Positions 10,603 through 19,053 of a stretch of 64,000 bases of DNA are shown here, in pieces (within the stretch, counting starts at the first letter, position 1; the number at the start of each line of letters is the position of its first letter). The position numbers and the translations under genes were made by a program. The notes below the pieces were generated by a model that ran no database searches, had not been told where the DNA came from, and saw only the letters and a list, made by a program, of their open reading frames with translations. The DNA comes from Nocardioides panaciterrulae (GTDB taxonomy: Bacteria; Actinomycetota; Actinomycetes; Propionibacteriales; Nocardioidaceae), in NCBI RefSeq assembly GCF_013409645.1, contig NZ_JACCBG010000001.1, forward strand, positions 682,001-746,000, written 5' to 3'.

Positions 10603-10668
10603 CGTTCAATTGTTCCGAAGTCGGGGCGGGTGGGCGGCTCAGCGCCCGGAAGTCGGAACAATTGAACG
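10603..10668. repeat. 16-bp inverted repeat with 34-nt loop in a divergent promoter region
   Basis: CGTTCAATTGTTCCGA (10603-10618) is repeated exactly in inverted form at 10653-10668. It lies between the typA start and the PPOX gene start, so neither flanking gene would use it as a terminator. It may be a pair of operator half sites or an RNA hairpin. Confidence 0.7.
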
Positions 10669-10720
10669 GCGACCGGCCTCGGACCGCGCGGTCTGGGCGG
10701 CCCGCCGTACGCTCGACGCC

Positions 10721-11191
10721 ATGGTCACGATCGCCACCACCACCCGGGTCGAGCGCGCCGAGCTGCTGGAGTTCGTCCGGCCCCGACACCGGATGACGCT
10801 GATCACCACGCGCCGCGACGGCCGTCCCCAGGTCTCACCGGTCACCGGCGGCGTGGACGCCGAGGGCCGGCTCGTCATCTCCACCTACCCCGACCGCGCC
10901 AAGGCCGTGAACCTGCGCCGCGACGCCCGGGCCACGGTCCTGGTGCACTCCGAGGAGTGGAACGGCGCCTACGTGCAGGTCGACGGCACCGCCGAGGTGC
11001 TCGACATGCCCGCGCAGGAGGCCGAGGACGCGCTGGTGGACTACTTCCGCTGCATCTCCGGGGAGCACCCGGACTGGGCGGAGTACCGCCAGGCGATGCG
11101 CGCCCAGGGCAAGTCGCTGATCCGGATCACCCCCGAGTCCTGGGGCCCGATCGCCACCGGCGGCTTCCCGCCGGACCGCGCGCCGCAGTGA
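10721..11191 (+). CDS. PPOX-class F420-dependent oxidoreductase-like protein
   Basis: A 156-aa split-barrel flavin/F420-binding protein. RHRMTLITTRRDGRPQVSPVTGGVDAEGRLVIST is the typical first half, with ARATVLVHSEEWNGAYVQVDG in the second. Such enzymes use F420H2 or flavin to reduce small molecules. The ATG follows TACGCT (10708-10713) by 7 bases, consistent with a leaderless message. The neighbours give no pathway clue. Substrate unknown. Confidence 0.8.
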   Translation: MVTIATTTRVERAELLEFVRPRHRMTLITTRRDGRPQVSPVTGGVDAEGRLVISTYPDRAKAVNLRRDARATVLVHSEEWNGAYVQVDGTAEVLDMPAQEAEDALVDYFRCISGEHPDWAEYRQAMRAQGKSLIRITPESWGPIATGGFPPDRAPQ

Positions 11192-11246
11192 GGCCGGCCC
11201 GGCCCGACCCTTGCCGGGTGTCGGTGCCGTGGTCTTGTCTGGTCCC

Positions 11247-12593
11247 ATGACCACCCTCGGGACCTGCCGGTTCGTGCCGCCGTACCTCCTCGAGGCGCTC
11301 GCCGCCTCCGCCCACCCCGCCGCCGACCACGGCCGCGCGACCCTCGACGCGGACGCCCGGCTGCGCACCGCCCGGATGCTCCGACCGCCCGCCGCGACGC
11401 CCGAGGAGGCGGCGGTGGCCACCGGGCCGGCGTGGACGGTGCACACCGCCGACCACGGCTCCGCGCTGCCCGGCCGCGCGGTGCGGGCGGCCGGCGACCC
11501 GGCCTCCGGCGATCTCGCCGTCGACGAGGCGGCGACCGGGATCACCGGCGCGCTGGCACTGTTCGCGGAGATCTACGGACGCTCGTCGTACGACGGCCGC
11601 GGGGCCCCGGTGAGCCTGACCGTGCACTACCAGCAGGGCTATGACAACGCGTTCTGGGACGGCACCCAGCTGGTGTTCGGCGACGGCGACGGCCGGGTCT
11701 TCGGGCGGTTCACCCGGCCGGTCGACGTGCTCGGCCACGAGCTCACCCACGCGGTCACCCAGCACACGGCAGGACTGGAGTACGCCGGCCAGTCGGGCGC
11801 GCTCAACGAGTCGGTCTCCGACGTGTTCGCCTCCTGCCTCAAGCAGCGGCTGCTCGGCCAGACCGCGCTCGAGGCCGACTGGCTGATCGGCGAGGGCATC
11901 TTCCTGCCCGGCGTGCGGGCCCGGGCGCTGCGCGACATGGCCGCGCCCGGCACGGCGTACGACGACCCGGCGCTCGGCAGGGACCCCCAGGTGGGCTCGA
12001 TGTCGGACTACGTCGACACCACCGACGACAACGGCGGGGTGCACCTGAACTCCGGGATCCCCAACCGGGCCTTCCAGCTCGCCGCGACCGCGATCGGCGG
12101 CACGTCCTGGGAGGGCGCCGGGCAGATCTGGTACGCCGCGCTGACCGGCGGGCTGGTCGGGGCGCAGAGCGACTTCGCCGGCTTCGCGGCCGCCACCGTG
12201 GCGGCCGCGGGGCCGCACGCCGACGCGGTGGGCTCGGCCTGGGAGCAGGTGGGGGTGACCCCGTCGGTCGCCTCGTCGGGCGCCGCGGGGGCCGGATCCG
12301 CGTCGGGCTCGGCGCCGGGAACGGGGGAGCGGGTCGCGGTGCGTCGTACCGGTGGCTTCGCGGGGCTGGTGGCCGCGGGGGAGATCGAGCTGGACGGCGA
12401 CCCGCGCTCGGCGGAGGTGCGCTCGCTGCTGTCCCGCATCGACCGCGCGACGCTGCGCGCGGGGAGCCCGCATCCGGACATGTTCAGCTACGAGTTCGAC
12501 CTGGCCGGGCACCGGGCCGTGGTGCCCGAGCAGCACCTCACCGCCGAGCTGCGCCGGCTCGTGGAGCTGGTCCTCGGCGACGGCTCGAGCTGA
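11247..12593 (+). CDS. Protealysin-like M4 metallopeptidase fused to an emfourin-like inhibitor domain
   Basis: A 448-aa protein without signal peptide. An N-terminal FVPPYLLEALA (about 9-19) resembles the short propeptide of protealysins. The thermolysin-type core has HELTH (164-168), the third zinc ligand Glu188 in NESVSD, and the catalytic HLNSGIPNRAF (His266). After a Gly/Ser/Ala linker (about 340-361) residues 362-444 look like emfourin: VAVRRTGGFAGLVAAGEIELD, then SLLSRID, DMFSYEFDLAG and a C-terminal LRRLVELVL helix. Emfourins are protein inhibitors of protealysins, known mainly as a neighbouring gene. Here enzyme and inhibitor appear in one chain, suggesting self-restraint of an intracellular protease. 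Active-site residues are intact. Confidence 0.85.
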   Translation: MTTLGTCRFVPPYLLEALAASAHPAADHGRATLDADARLRTARMLRPPAATPEEAAVATGPAWTVHTADHGSALPGRAVRAAGDPASGDLAVDEAATGITGALALFAEIYGRSSYDGRGAPVSLTVHYQQGYDNAFWDGTQLVFGDGDGRVFGRFTRPVDVLGHELTHAVTQHTAGLEYAGQSGALNESVSDVFASCLKQRLLGQTALEADWLIGEGIFLPGVRARALRDMAAPGTAYDDPALGRDPQVGSMSDYVDTTDDNGGVHLNSGIPNRAFQLAATAIGGTSWEGAGQIWYAALTGGLVGAQSDFAGFAAATVAAAGPHADAVGSAWEQVGVTPSVASSGAAGAGSASGSAPGTGERVAVRRTGGFAGLVAAGEIELDGDPRSAEVRSLLSRIDRATLRAGSPHPDMFSYEFDLAGHRAVVPEQHLTAELRRLVELVLGDGSS

Positions 12594-12600
12594 CCCCAGG

Positions 12601-12663
12601 GGTAGTCCGTGACGTCCGGGCCCCGATCCAGGCCCGGGAGGGGCCCAAACGTCACGGACTACC
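12601..12663. terminator. Nested-hairpin bidirectional terminator
   Basis: GGTAGTCCGTGACGT (12601-12615) pairs perfectly with its complement at 12649-12663; inside, CCGGGCC (12616-12622) pairs with GGCCCGG (12631-12637). It sits between two convergent genes, 7 bases after the protease stop. No U-tract follows, so termination activity is inferred from place and stem strength. Confidence 0.65.
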
Positions 12664-12694
12664 CGGACGGCCGGCCCCAGGGGGCCGTTGGGGG

Positions 12695-13384
12695 TCAGGC
12701 GAGCGCGCGGTCCAACGCGGCCTGGACGTGCAGCGTGGTGCACGGGAAGACCGGGAGCTCGACGTCGGCCTGCTTGATCAGCAGCTCCAGCTCCGTGCAG
12801 CCGAGCAGTACCCCGCCGGCGCCGGCGTCCCAGAGCTCCTCGATGATCTCGACGACGCGCCGCCGGGTGCGGGGCAGCACCGACCCGTGCACCAGCTCCT
12901 CGTAGATGGCGGCGTTGAGCCAGTCGTGGTGCTGCTGCGCCGGTACCACCGTGGTGACGCCGTGGGTGGCGAGCCGGTCGGTGAAGAAGCCGTCCTCCAT
13001 GGCGACCTTGGTGCCGATGAAGCCGACCTTGGCGACCCCCTGCTCCTGGCAGGCCTGCGCGACGACGTCGGCGAGGTGGATCAGCGGGATCCCGACCGCG
13101 GCCTCGACCTGGTCGGCGACCTTGTGGAAGGTGGTCGTGCACAGCAGCAGGAAGTCGGCCCCGGCGCGCTCCACGCCCCGCGCCGCGTCGGCGAGCAGCT
13201 CGCCGATCTGCTGCCAGCGCTCCTCGCCCTCGAGCTCGGTGAGCTCGGCGAAGTCGACGCTGCTCAGCACCAGCCGCGGTGAGCTCAACCCGCCCAGTCG
13301 CTCCTGCACGCCGAGGTTGAGGTCGCGGTAGTACACCGCGCTGCTCTCCCAGCTCATCCCGCCGATCATTCCGATGGTCTGCAC
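12695..13384 (-). CDS. Aspartate/glutamate racemase family protein
   Basis: A 229-aa member of the Asp/Glu/hydantoin racemase family. The start MIGGMSWESSAVYYRDLN is diagnostic. The two catalytic cysteines are in LLLCTTTFHK and LLGCTEL. The first motif has CTTT rather than the usual CTNT, a conservative change. The GTG start at 13384 gives the canonical QTIGMIGG beginning, with a -10-like CAGACT 7 bases upstream; longer starts would run into the repeat array. Likely produces D-aspartate or D-glutamate from the L form. Confidence 0.85.
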   Translation of the reverse strand: MQTIGMIGGMSWESSAVYYRDLNLGVQERLGGLSSPRLVLSSVDFAELTELEGEERWQQIGELLADAARGVERAGADFLLLCTTTFHKVADQVEAAVGIPLIHLADVVAQACQEQGVAKVGFIGTKVAMEDGFFTDRLATHGVTTVVPAQQHHDWLNAAIYEELVHGSVLPRTRRRVVEIIEELWDAGAGGVLLGCTELELLIKQADVELPVFPCTTLHVQAALDRALA

Positions 13385-13448
13385 GCACGGCAGTCTGGCA
13401 CGGAGCCCGCCGTACGACGGGGAGCCGGCCAGCACCCGGACGCCGCCC

Positions 13449-13594
13449 GCCGAGTCGGCGCATGTTGACGCCCGCGCTCCGCCGAGTCGGCGCATGTTGA
13501 CGCCCGCGCCGCGTCGAGTCGGCGCTTGTTGACGCCCGCGCCGCCGAGTCGGCGCATGTTGACGCGCGAGCTGTCAACGAGCGCCGACTCGGCG
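13449..13594. repeat. Family B repeat array 1 (4 direct units + 1 inverted)
   Basis: Units begin at 13449, 13481, 13513 and 13543 and read GCCGAGTCGGCGC then NTGTTGAC, separated by GCCCGCGC-type spacers (30-32 bp period). A fifth unit at 13573-13594 is inverted and lies next to the SDR stop codon; with unit 4 it forms a hairpin of about 20 bp. The fifth unit reads away from the SDR stop in the same polarity as other B arrays; units 1-4 point the other way. Confidence 0.9.
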
Positions 13595-13595
13595 C

Positions 13596-14354
13596 TCAGG
13601 AGTCGCTGTCGCTGACCCGGTGCACCTTGTGCTGGGCGGCCTGGGCGCGCGGGCGGATGACCAGCTCGTCGACGTTGTAGTGGGACGGCAGCGAGGCGAT
13701 CCACCGCACGGCCTCGGCGACGTCCTCGGCGACCAGCGGCTCGGGGACGCCGGCGTACACCGCATCGGCCTTCGCCTGGTCCCCGCCGAACCGCACCACC
13801 GAGAACTCCTCGGTGCGGACCATCCCCGGCGCGATCTCGGAGATCCGGATCGGCTCGCCGCACAGCTCCAGGCGCAGGGTCTCGGTGACGACCTGGGTGC
13901 CGTGCTTGGCGGCGGTGTAGCCGCCTCCGCCCTCGTAGGCGACCCGGCCGGCGGTCGACCCCATGTTCACGATCAGCCCGTCGCCGCCGGCGCGCAGCGC
14001 CGGCAGCAGGGCCTGGGTGACGTTGAGCAGGCCGAGCACGTTGACCTCGTACATCGCCCGCCAGTCGTCGGGGTCGGCCGACTCGACGGGTTCGGAGCCG
14101 AACGCGCCGCCGGCGTTGTTCACCAGCACGTGCAGCCGATCGCCGACCGCGGCGGCCAGGCCGGCGACCGAGGCCCGGTCGGTGACGTCGCACGCCACCG
14201 CCTCGCCGCCGATCTCGGCGGCGAGGGCCTCGACGCGGTCCCGGCGGCGGGCCGCGCAGACGACATGGAACCCGTCGGCGGCCAGGGCGCGGGCGGTCGC
14301 GGCGCCGATCCCGCTGCTCGCTCCGGTGACGACGGCGGTGCGTGGGGTGCTCAT
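13596..14354 (-). CDS. SDR-family NAD(P)-dependent oxidoreductase
   Basis: A 252-aa classical short-chain dehydrogenase. The cofactor loop TGASSGIG is at about 10-17, NNAG at about 83-86, the catalytic Ser in VNMGSTAG and YTAAK (Tyr-x-x-x-Lys) near 150. The Arg pair after the first beta strand (CAARRRDR) points to NADPH. The closest general pattern is YdfG-like 3-hydroxy acid dehydrogenase (ISEIAPGMVRTEEF, and a C-terminal NVDELVIRPRAQ). Possible substrates are serine or 3-hydroxypropionate. The stop codon abuts a B repeat. Confidence 0.87.
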   Translation of the reverse strand: MSTPRTAVVTGASSGIGAATARALAADGFHVVCAARRRDRVEALAAEIGGEAVACDVTDRASVAGLAAAVGDRLHVLVNNAGGAFGSEPVESADPDDWRAMYEVNVLGLLNVTQALLPALRAGGDGLIVNMGSTAGRVAYEGGGGYTAAKHGTQVVTETLRLELCGEPIRISEIAPGMVRTEEFSVVRFGGDQAKADAVYAGVPEPLVAEDVAEAVRWIASLPSHYNVDELVIRPRAQAAQHKVHRVSDSDS

Positions 14355-14473
14355 GCGCCGATTGTGCCCGGTGGGCTGAAGGGGGCGGAACCGGCCCGAC
14401 GCCGCCGTGGCGGCAGGTCGGCAGCCGGTGGCAGACTGGCTGGTCGTCCACCGCCCTCTCGGAGCTGGAGACC

Positions 14474-14980
14474 ATGGATCCGCACACCCTGACCCGACTC
14501 GCCGGCCTCGTCGGCGGCCTGTGCTGGCTGGCCCGCCTGCTGCTCGACCTCGCGGGCCACGGCGCCGGTGCCGCGGCGGGGGCGCTCTACTGGACCGGGT
14601 CGCTGCTGGTGGCGGTCGCGCTGATCGGCGCCGGCGCCGCCCTGGTCAGCAGCAGCGCCAGCTGGCTGCGCGCCATCGTCGGGGTCGCGTTCCCGCTGCT
14701 GGTGTGGTCGGTGCTCGGCGTGCTGCACAACGCCGGCCACCCGCAGACGATCGACGGCGTCGCCGGCCTGCTCGTCGCCGGTACGGCGGCCGCCGGGCTG
14801 GCCCGGTCCCGGCCGGACCGGAACGCCGACCGCCCCGGCCGAGGCCCGGCGGACCCGGGTGGCCCGGTGGACCCGAGTGGTCCGGCGGACCCGGGCGGGC
14901 GGCCCACCCCGGTCCACCCCGGACAGCGCCGGGCCGACGGCCGGCGTACCCGTTCCTCCCGTGGGGCGCACGCCCGCTGA
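14474..14980 (+). CDS. Small integral membrane protein
   Basis: A 168-aa protein with about four hydrophobic segments in the first 118 residues (LAGLVGGLCWLARLLLDLA; ALYWTGSLLVAVALIGAGAAL; AIVGVAFPLLVWSVLGVL; DGVAGLLVAGTAAAGLA), then a basic, Pro/Asp/Gly-rich tail of about 50 residues with PADPGGPVDPSGPADPGG repeats. No family recognised. The ATG follows GGAGCTGGAG. It precedes mshA by 69 bases and could be cotranscribed with it. Confidence 0.65.
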   Translation: MDPHTLTRLAGLVGGLCWLARLLLDLAGHGAGAAAGALYWTGSLLVAVALIGAGAALVSSSASWLRAIVGVAFPLLVWSVLGVLHNAGHPQTIDGVAGLLVAGTAAAGLARSRPDRNADRPGRGPADPGGPVDPSGPADPGGRPTPVHPGQRRADGRRTRSSRGAHAR

Positions 14981-15049
14981 CCCGCCACGGGAATGCCCGG
15001 CGCTCGGCCGCGGTTCAGGTTGTGCTGAGGAGTCGACGGAAGGGGCCAC

Positions 15050-16330
15050 GTGGAGGACAACAGGGACCGGCTCAGGCGCCTGGCGATGATCAGCCTGCAC
15101 ACCTCCCCGCTCGACCAGCCCGGCATCGGCGACGCCGGAGGCATGAACGTCTACGTGATCGAGCTGGCCCGCCGCCTGGCCCGGCAGGGCATCGAGGTCG
15201 ACATCTTCACGCGCGCGACCAGCTCCGCGCTCGAGCCGGTCGTGGAGGCCGCCGACGGCGTCCTGGTCCGGCACATCCACGCGGGCCCGTACGAGGGTCT
15301 CGGCAAGGACGAGCTGCCCGGGCAGCTGTGCGTGTTCGCGCGCGAGGTGCTGCGGGCCGAGGCCGCCCAGCCGGTCGGCCACTACGACGCGGTGCACTCT
15401 CACTACTGGCTCTCCGGGCAGGTCGGGGCCCTGGCCCGCGACCGCTGGGGCGTGCCGCTGGTGCACACGATGCACACGATGGCCAAGGTCAAGAACGAGG
15501 CGCTGGCCATCGGTGACACCCCCGAGCCCGCGGCCCGGATCATCGGCGAGGAGCAGGTCGTGCAGGCCGCCGACATGCTCGTCGCGAACACCGACCTCGA
15601 GGCCAAGCAGCTGATCAACCTGTACGACGCCTGCGCGTCCCGGGTCGAGGTGATCCACCCCGGTGTGGACCTCTCGGTGTTCCGGCCGCACGACCAGGCG
15701 CGCGTGCGTGACGAGCTCGGACTGCCGCGGGACGCGGTCGTGCTGCTGTTCGCCGGCCGGATCCAGCCGCTCAAGGCCCCCGACGTACTCCTGCGGGCGG
15801 TCGCCGAGCTGCTCCGCCAGGTGCCCGCGCTGCGCTCACGGCTGGTGGTGCCGGTGGTCGGTGGCCCCTCGGGCAGCGGCCTGGAGCACCCCGAGTCGCT
15901 CGCCCAGCTCTCCACCGAGCTCGGCCTCGACGGGCCGGACGGGGTGGTGCGGTTCGTGCCGCCGGTCGCCCAGGCCGACCTGGCCCGGTGGTGCGCGGCC
16001 GCGACGCTGGTCGCGGTGCCGTCGTACAACGAGTCCTTCGGCCTGGTCGCCGCCGAGGCGCAGGCCACCGGCACCCCCGTCGTCGCCGCCGCGGTGGGTG
16101 GGCTGACCACCGTGGTCCGCGACGGGCACAGCGGCCTGCTGGTCGAGGGCCACGAGCCCCGCGACTGGGCGGCCGCGCTGCGTCGGGTCATCGAGGACGA
16201 CGAGCTGCGGGTGCGGCTGGAGGTGGGGGCGCTGGAGCAGGCGCGCCAGTTCGCCTGGGAGCGGACCGCCGAGCGCACCCTCGACGTCTATGCGCGGGCC
16301 CGGGCGCTCATGCGAGAGTCGGTCTCATGA
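15050..16330 (+). CDS. mshA: D-inositol-3-phosphate glycosyltransferase (mycothiol synthesis)
   Basis: A 426-aa GT4 enzyme that joins UDP-GlcNAc to 1-L-inositol 1-phosphate, the first step of mycothiol. It carries the MshA hallmark start [24 protein letters not shown], the His in [20 protein letters not shown] and the EX7E-type nucleotide site [18 protein letters not shown]. The GTG start has GGAAGGGG upstream. Its TGA overlaps the ATG of the YbjN gene, the same order as in mycobacteria. Mycothiol confines the organism to Actinobacteria. Confidence 0.94.
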   Translation: MEDNRDRLRRLAMISLHTSPLDQPGIGDAGGMNVYVIELARRLARQGIEVDIFTRATSSALEPVVEAADGVLVRHIHAGPYEGLGKDELPGQLCVFAREVLRAEAAQPVGHYDAVHSHYWLSGQVGALARDRWGVPLVHTMHTMAKVKNEALAIGDTPEPAARIIGEEQVVQAADMLVANTDLEAKQLINLYDACASRVEVIHPGVDLSVFRPHDQARVRDELGLPRDAVVLLFAGRIQPLKAPDVLLRAVAELLRQVPALRSRLVVPVVGGPSGSGLEHPESLAQLSTELGLDGPDGVVRFVPPVAQADLARWCAAATLVAVPSYNESFGLVAAEAQATGTPVVAAAVGGLTTVVRDGHSGLLVEGHEPRDWAAALRRVIEDDELRVRLEVGALEQARQFAWERTAERTLDVYARARALMRESVS

Positions 16331-16863
16331 CCGACACCCCCACCCGGGCCGCGGCCGACCCCGAGGCCGTCGCGACCATCCGCGACTACCTCGCGGCCAG
16401 CGAGCTGGAGTTCACCGAGCCCGGCGACGGGGTCTTCTCGTTCTCGCTGCCGGGGGAGAAGAAGCTGCAGACCGCGGTCCGGCTCGACGTCGGCGAGCAC
16501 GCGCTCGGCGTGCACGCGTTCGTGTGCCGCCGCCCCGACGAGAACCACGAGCGGGTGCACCGCTGGCTGCTCGAGCGCAACCTGAGGATGTACGCCGTCT
16601 CCTTCGCCCTCGACCGGCTCGGCGACATCTACCTCGACGCCCGGCTGCCGCTCTGCGCGGTGTCGGCCGAGGAGCTCGACCGGCTCCTGGGCTCGGTGCT
16701 CTCGAACGCCGACGAGTCGTTCAACGCGATCCTCGAGCTCGGCTTCGCCTCCTCGATCCGCAAGGAGTGGGAGTGGCGCAAGCTGCGCGGGGAGTCCACG
16801 CAGAACCTCGAGGCGTTCCGCGGCTGGCTCGAGGACGGCCAGGAGCCCACCCCCGAGGGTTGA
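16327..16863 (+). CDS. YbjN domain-containing protein
   Basis: A 178-aa cytoplasmic protein of the YbjN type (type III secretion chaperone-like alpha/beta fold), with [39 protein letters not shown], then [21 protein letters not shown] and a C-terminal helical EWRKLRGE. The homologue next to mshA in mycobacteria is of unknown role. Translation is coupled to mshA by an ATGA overlap. The TGA stop codon is itself the first three bases of the family A repeat array that follows. Confidence 0.82.
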   Translation: MTDTPTRAAADPEAVATIRDYLAASELEFTEPGDGVFSFSLPGEKKLQTAVRLDVGEHALGVHAFVCRRPDENHERVHRWLLERNLRMYAVSFALDRLGDIYLDARLPLCAVSAEELDRLLGSVLSNADESFNAILELGFASSIRKEWEWRKLRGESTQNLEAFRGWLEDGQEPTPEG

Positions 16864-17014
16864 GTTGGGCCCCGCGCCGGGGTGAGTTGGGCCCCGCGCC
16901 GGGGTGAGTTGGGCCCCGCGCCGGGGTGAGTTGGGCCCCGCGCCGTGGTGAGTTGGGCCCCGCGCCGTGGTGAGTTGGGCCCCGCGCCGCGTCGAGTTGG
17001 GCCCCGCGGGCCCG
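16861..17014 (+). repeat. Family A repeat array 1 (7 x 22 bp), including the ybjN stop codon
   Basis: Units start at 16861, 16883, 16905, 16927, 16949, 16971 and 16993; each reads TGAGTTGGGCC then CCGCGCCGNGG. The TGA of the first unit is the stop codon of the upstream gene. Within a unit CCCCG-CGC-CGGGG can fold back. The last unit ends in GGGCCC-CGC-GGGCCC. Confidence 0.92.
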
Positions 17015-17057
17015 AATTCCGGCGTGTCTGGCAAGGATGACGCCTTAGGGTCGCGCC

Positions 17058-17690
17058 ATGGAGTGGCCGCTGTTCGACCTGCGGGTGAAGGCCGGGTCGG
17101 TGACGCTGCGGCCGGTCACCGACGCCGACCTCGAGGTCCTCGTCGGCCTCTTCCCGGACGACTTCGACCTCGACCCGAGGGCCGAGCGGTTCCGCGGTCT
17201 CGACGTACGCCGGGATCGGCGGCGGCTGTTCGCGCAGGGGATCTGGCGGTCGCGCGGGACCTGGTCGCCGGCCTCGTGGTGCCTCGACCTGGCGGTGGAG
17301 CACGACGCGCGGCTGGTCGGCCTGCAGTCGCTGGAGGGCGACGACTTCCCGGTGCTGCGGACCGTGGACTCGGCGTCGTGGTTGGCGCCCGCCGTCCGCG
17401 GTCGGGGCCTCGGCGTCGCGATGCGCACGGCCGCCCTCGGTCTCGCGTTCGACCACCTCGGCGCGGTCGCGGCCGTCAGTTCGGCGGTGCCGGGCAACGC
17501 GGCGTCGTTGGGGGTGTCGCGCCGGCTGGGATATCTCGACAACGGCATCAGCCGCAGCGACTCCCCGCACGGGGTGGTCGAGCTGCGCCACCTGCGCCTG
17601 ACCGCCGAGGGGTGGCGGGCAGCCGGGCATCGCGTGGTGGTCGAGGGACTCGAGCCCTGCCTCCCGTGGTTCGGGCTCGCGCCCTCTTGA
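17058..17690 (+). CDS. GNAT-family N-acetyltransferase
   Basis: A 210-aa acetyltransferase of the RimJ/RimL kind: VTLRPVTDADLEVLVGLFP at the start, the acetyl-CoA loop in RGRGLGVAMRTAALGLAFDHLG (about 113-134) and the late AVSSAVPGNAASLGVSRRLGY. Targets are unknown. The ATG follows TAGGGT (17046-17051) by 6 bases, fitting a leaderless message. It sits between two family A arrays. Confidence 0.82.
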   Translation: MEWPLFDLRVKAGSVTLRPVTDADLEVLVGLFPDDFDLDPRAERFRGLDVRRDRRRLFAQGIWRSRGTWSPASWCLDLAVEHDARLVGLQSLEGDDFPVLRTVDSASWLAPAVRGRGLGVAMRTAALGLAFDHLGAVAAVSSAVPGNAASLGVSRRLGYLDNGISRSDSPHGVVELRHLRLTAEGWRAAGHRVVVEGLEPCLPWFGLAPS

Positions 17691-17711
17691 GAGGCGTCGG
17701 CCCGCTCTCGA

Positions 17712-17855
17712 GGCCCAACTCAACCCGGGGCGAGGCCCAACTCAACCCGGGGCGCGGCCCAACTCAACCCGGCCCGAGGCCCAACTCAACCCGGCCCGAG
17801 GCCCAACTCAACCCGGGGCGCGGCCCAACTCAACCCGGCACGGGGCCCAACTCAA
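17712..17855 (-). repeat. Family A repeat array 2 (7 units), containing the EamA stop codon
   Basis: Seven copies of TTGAGTTGGGCC plus a GC-rich 10-mer on the minus strand, 22-bp period. The innermost copy supplies the TGA stop of the EamA gene (TCA at 17852-17854), in the same phase (T-TGA-GTTGGG) as in array 1. The array fills the space between two convergent genes. Confidence 0.92.
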
Positions 17856-18784
17856 GACGGGGCGGGGGTCCGCTTCTTGCGCCGGGCAACGGCCACGCCG
17901 ACGAGCGCGAGCGCGCCCCCGGCGTACGCCATCGCCGGAGGGGCCTCGCCGAGGAACAGCAGGCCCATCACGATCGTCAGCGGCGGCACGAGGTAGGTCG
18001 TGACGCCGAGGTTGCTGGCGCTCATGTGGGTGAGCGCATACGCGTAGGTCGTGAACGCGATCGCGGTCGGGAAGACCCCGAGATAGACCACCCACAGGAT
18101 CGAGGAGACCGGCGCGGCGGCGGTCTCGTGGACCAGCTGCCCGGCGAACGGCAGGCACACCACCGCGCCGACGGTGCAGGCCAGCCAGGTCACGTGCACC
18201 GCGGCGTTGCGGGCCAGTAGCGGCTTCTGCAGGATCACGCTGACCGCGTAGACGACCGCGCTGACCACGCAGAGCAGCACCCCGAGCAGGTCGCGGCTGC
18301 CGCCGGGGGAGGTGGAGAGTCCGATCAGCGCGACGCCGCCGAAGGCCAGCGCCAGGCCGACGCCGAGGAAGACGGTGAACCGCTCGGAGAGGAACAGCGC
18401 CGCGAGCAGCGCGATCAGCACCGGCGAGACCTGGATCAGCATCGCGGCGGTGCCGGCGTCCACCCGGCGCTCACCGTCGTTGAGGGCGATGTTGTAGATG
18501 CCGAACCACAGCACGCCGATGGCCGCGATCCGCAGCAGGTCGCCGCGGCTCGGCCGCGGCACGCCCCGGCTGCCGAGCGCCGCGACACCGAGGCAGACCG
18601 CGCCCACCAGCAGCCGGCCCAGCGACAGCGCACCGGGGGAGAAGTCGTCGCCGAGGTAGCGGATCGCCACGAACGCCGAGGCCCACAGCAGCAGCGTGAC
18701 CGCGACCGCGGTGACGGGCAACCACGCGGCCGGGGCAGCGGCGGGCCCGGTGCTGCGCGGGCGGGCGGGCGTCGTCGTACTCAC
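17852..18784 (-). CDS. EamA/DMT-family transporter
   Basis: A 310-aa inner-membrane permease with about ten hydrophobic segments in two EamA halves (about 18-145 and 158-292). Signature segments are LWASAFVAIRYLGDDFSPGALSLGR at the start of half one and ITTYLVPPLTIVMGLLFLGE late in half two. Such proteins export amino acids or other metabolites. The GTG start follows a minus-strand TAGGCT (18791-18796) by 6 bases. Its stop codon lies in a family A repeat. Substrate unknown. Confidence 0.87.
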   Translation of the reverse strand: MSTTTPARPRSTGPAAAPAAWLPVTAVAVTLLLWASAFVAIRYLGDDFSPGALSLGRLLVGAVCLGVAALGSRGVPRPSRGDLLRIAAIGVLWFGIYNIALNDGERRVDAGTAAMLIQVSPVLIALLAALFLSERFTVFLGVGLALAFGGVALIGLSTSPGGSRDLLGVLLCVVSAVVYAVSVILQKPLLARNAAVHVTWLACTVGAVVCLPFAGQLVHETAAAPVSSILWVVYLGVFPTAIAFTTYAYALTHMSASNLGVTTYLVPPLTIVMGLLFLGEAPPAMAYAGGALALVGVAVARRKKRTPAPS

Positions 18785-18934
18785 CGGACCAGCCTAGGTG
18801 GCGCCACCGACCGCGGACACGCGGATTCCGGACGTCGATGCGCGACTTCGCGCCACCGGCCGGCGAGGCCGGCGTGCTCCTCGACCGGCGGTGCTCGGCG
18901 GTGCTCGGCGGGGGCCAGTGGGCCCCCGTCCGAG

Positions 18935-18981
18935 GGGGGCCGCGCGGTTTGAACATACATTTGTTCAAACCGCGGACGCCC
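18935..18981. terminator. Strong GC-rich hairpin downstream of regX3
   Basis: CGCGGTTTGAACA (18943-18955) and its exact complement (18962-18974) enclose a 6-nt loop TACATT; flanking G-run and C-run extend the stem. It lies about 75 bases beyond the regX3 stop and upstream of the EamA gene, so it probably ends the senX3-regX3 message. The rest of the 269-bp gap holds nothing I recognise. Confidence 0.65.
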
Positions 18982-19053
18982 CCCGCCAGGCGAGGCCCCA
19001 CGCCTGGAGGCGCCGCCGCCAGGCGGGCCCCACGCCGACGACGGGGGGCCGGC

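Noticed and set aside
16861..17014. C-terminal extension of YbjN through the 22-bp repeats
   Set aside because: The first unit supplies an in-frame TGA; the repeat period is not a multiple of 3, so no frame stays open and repetitive.
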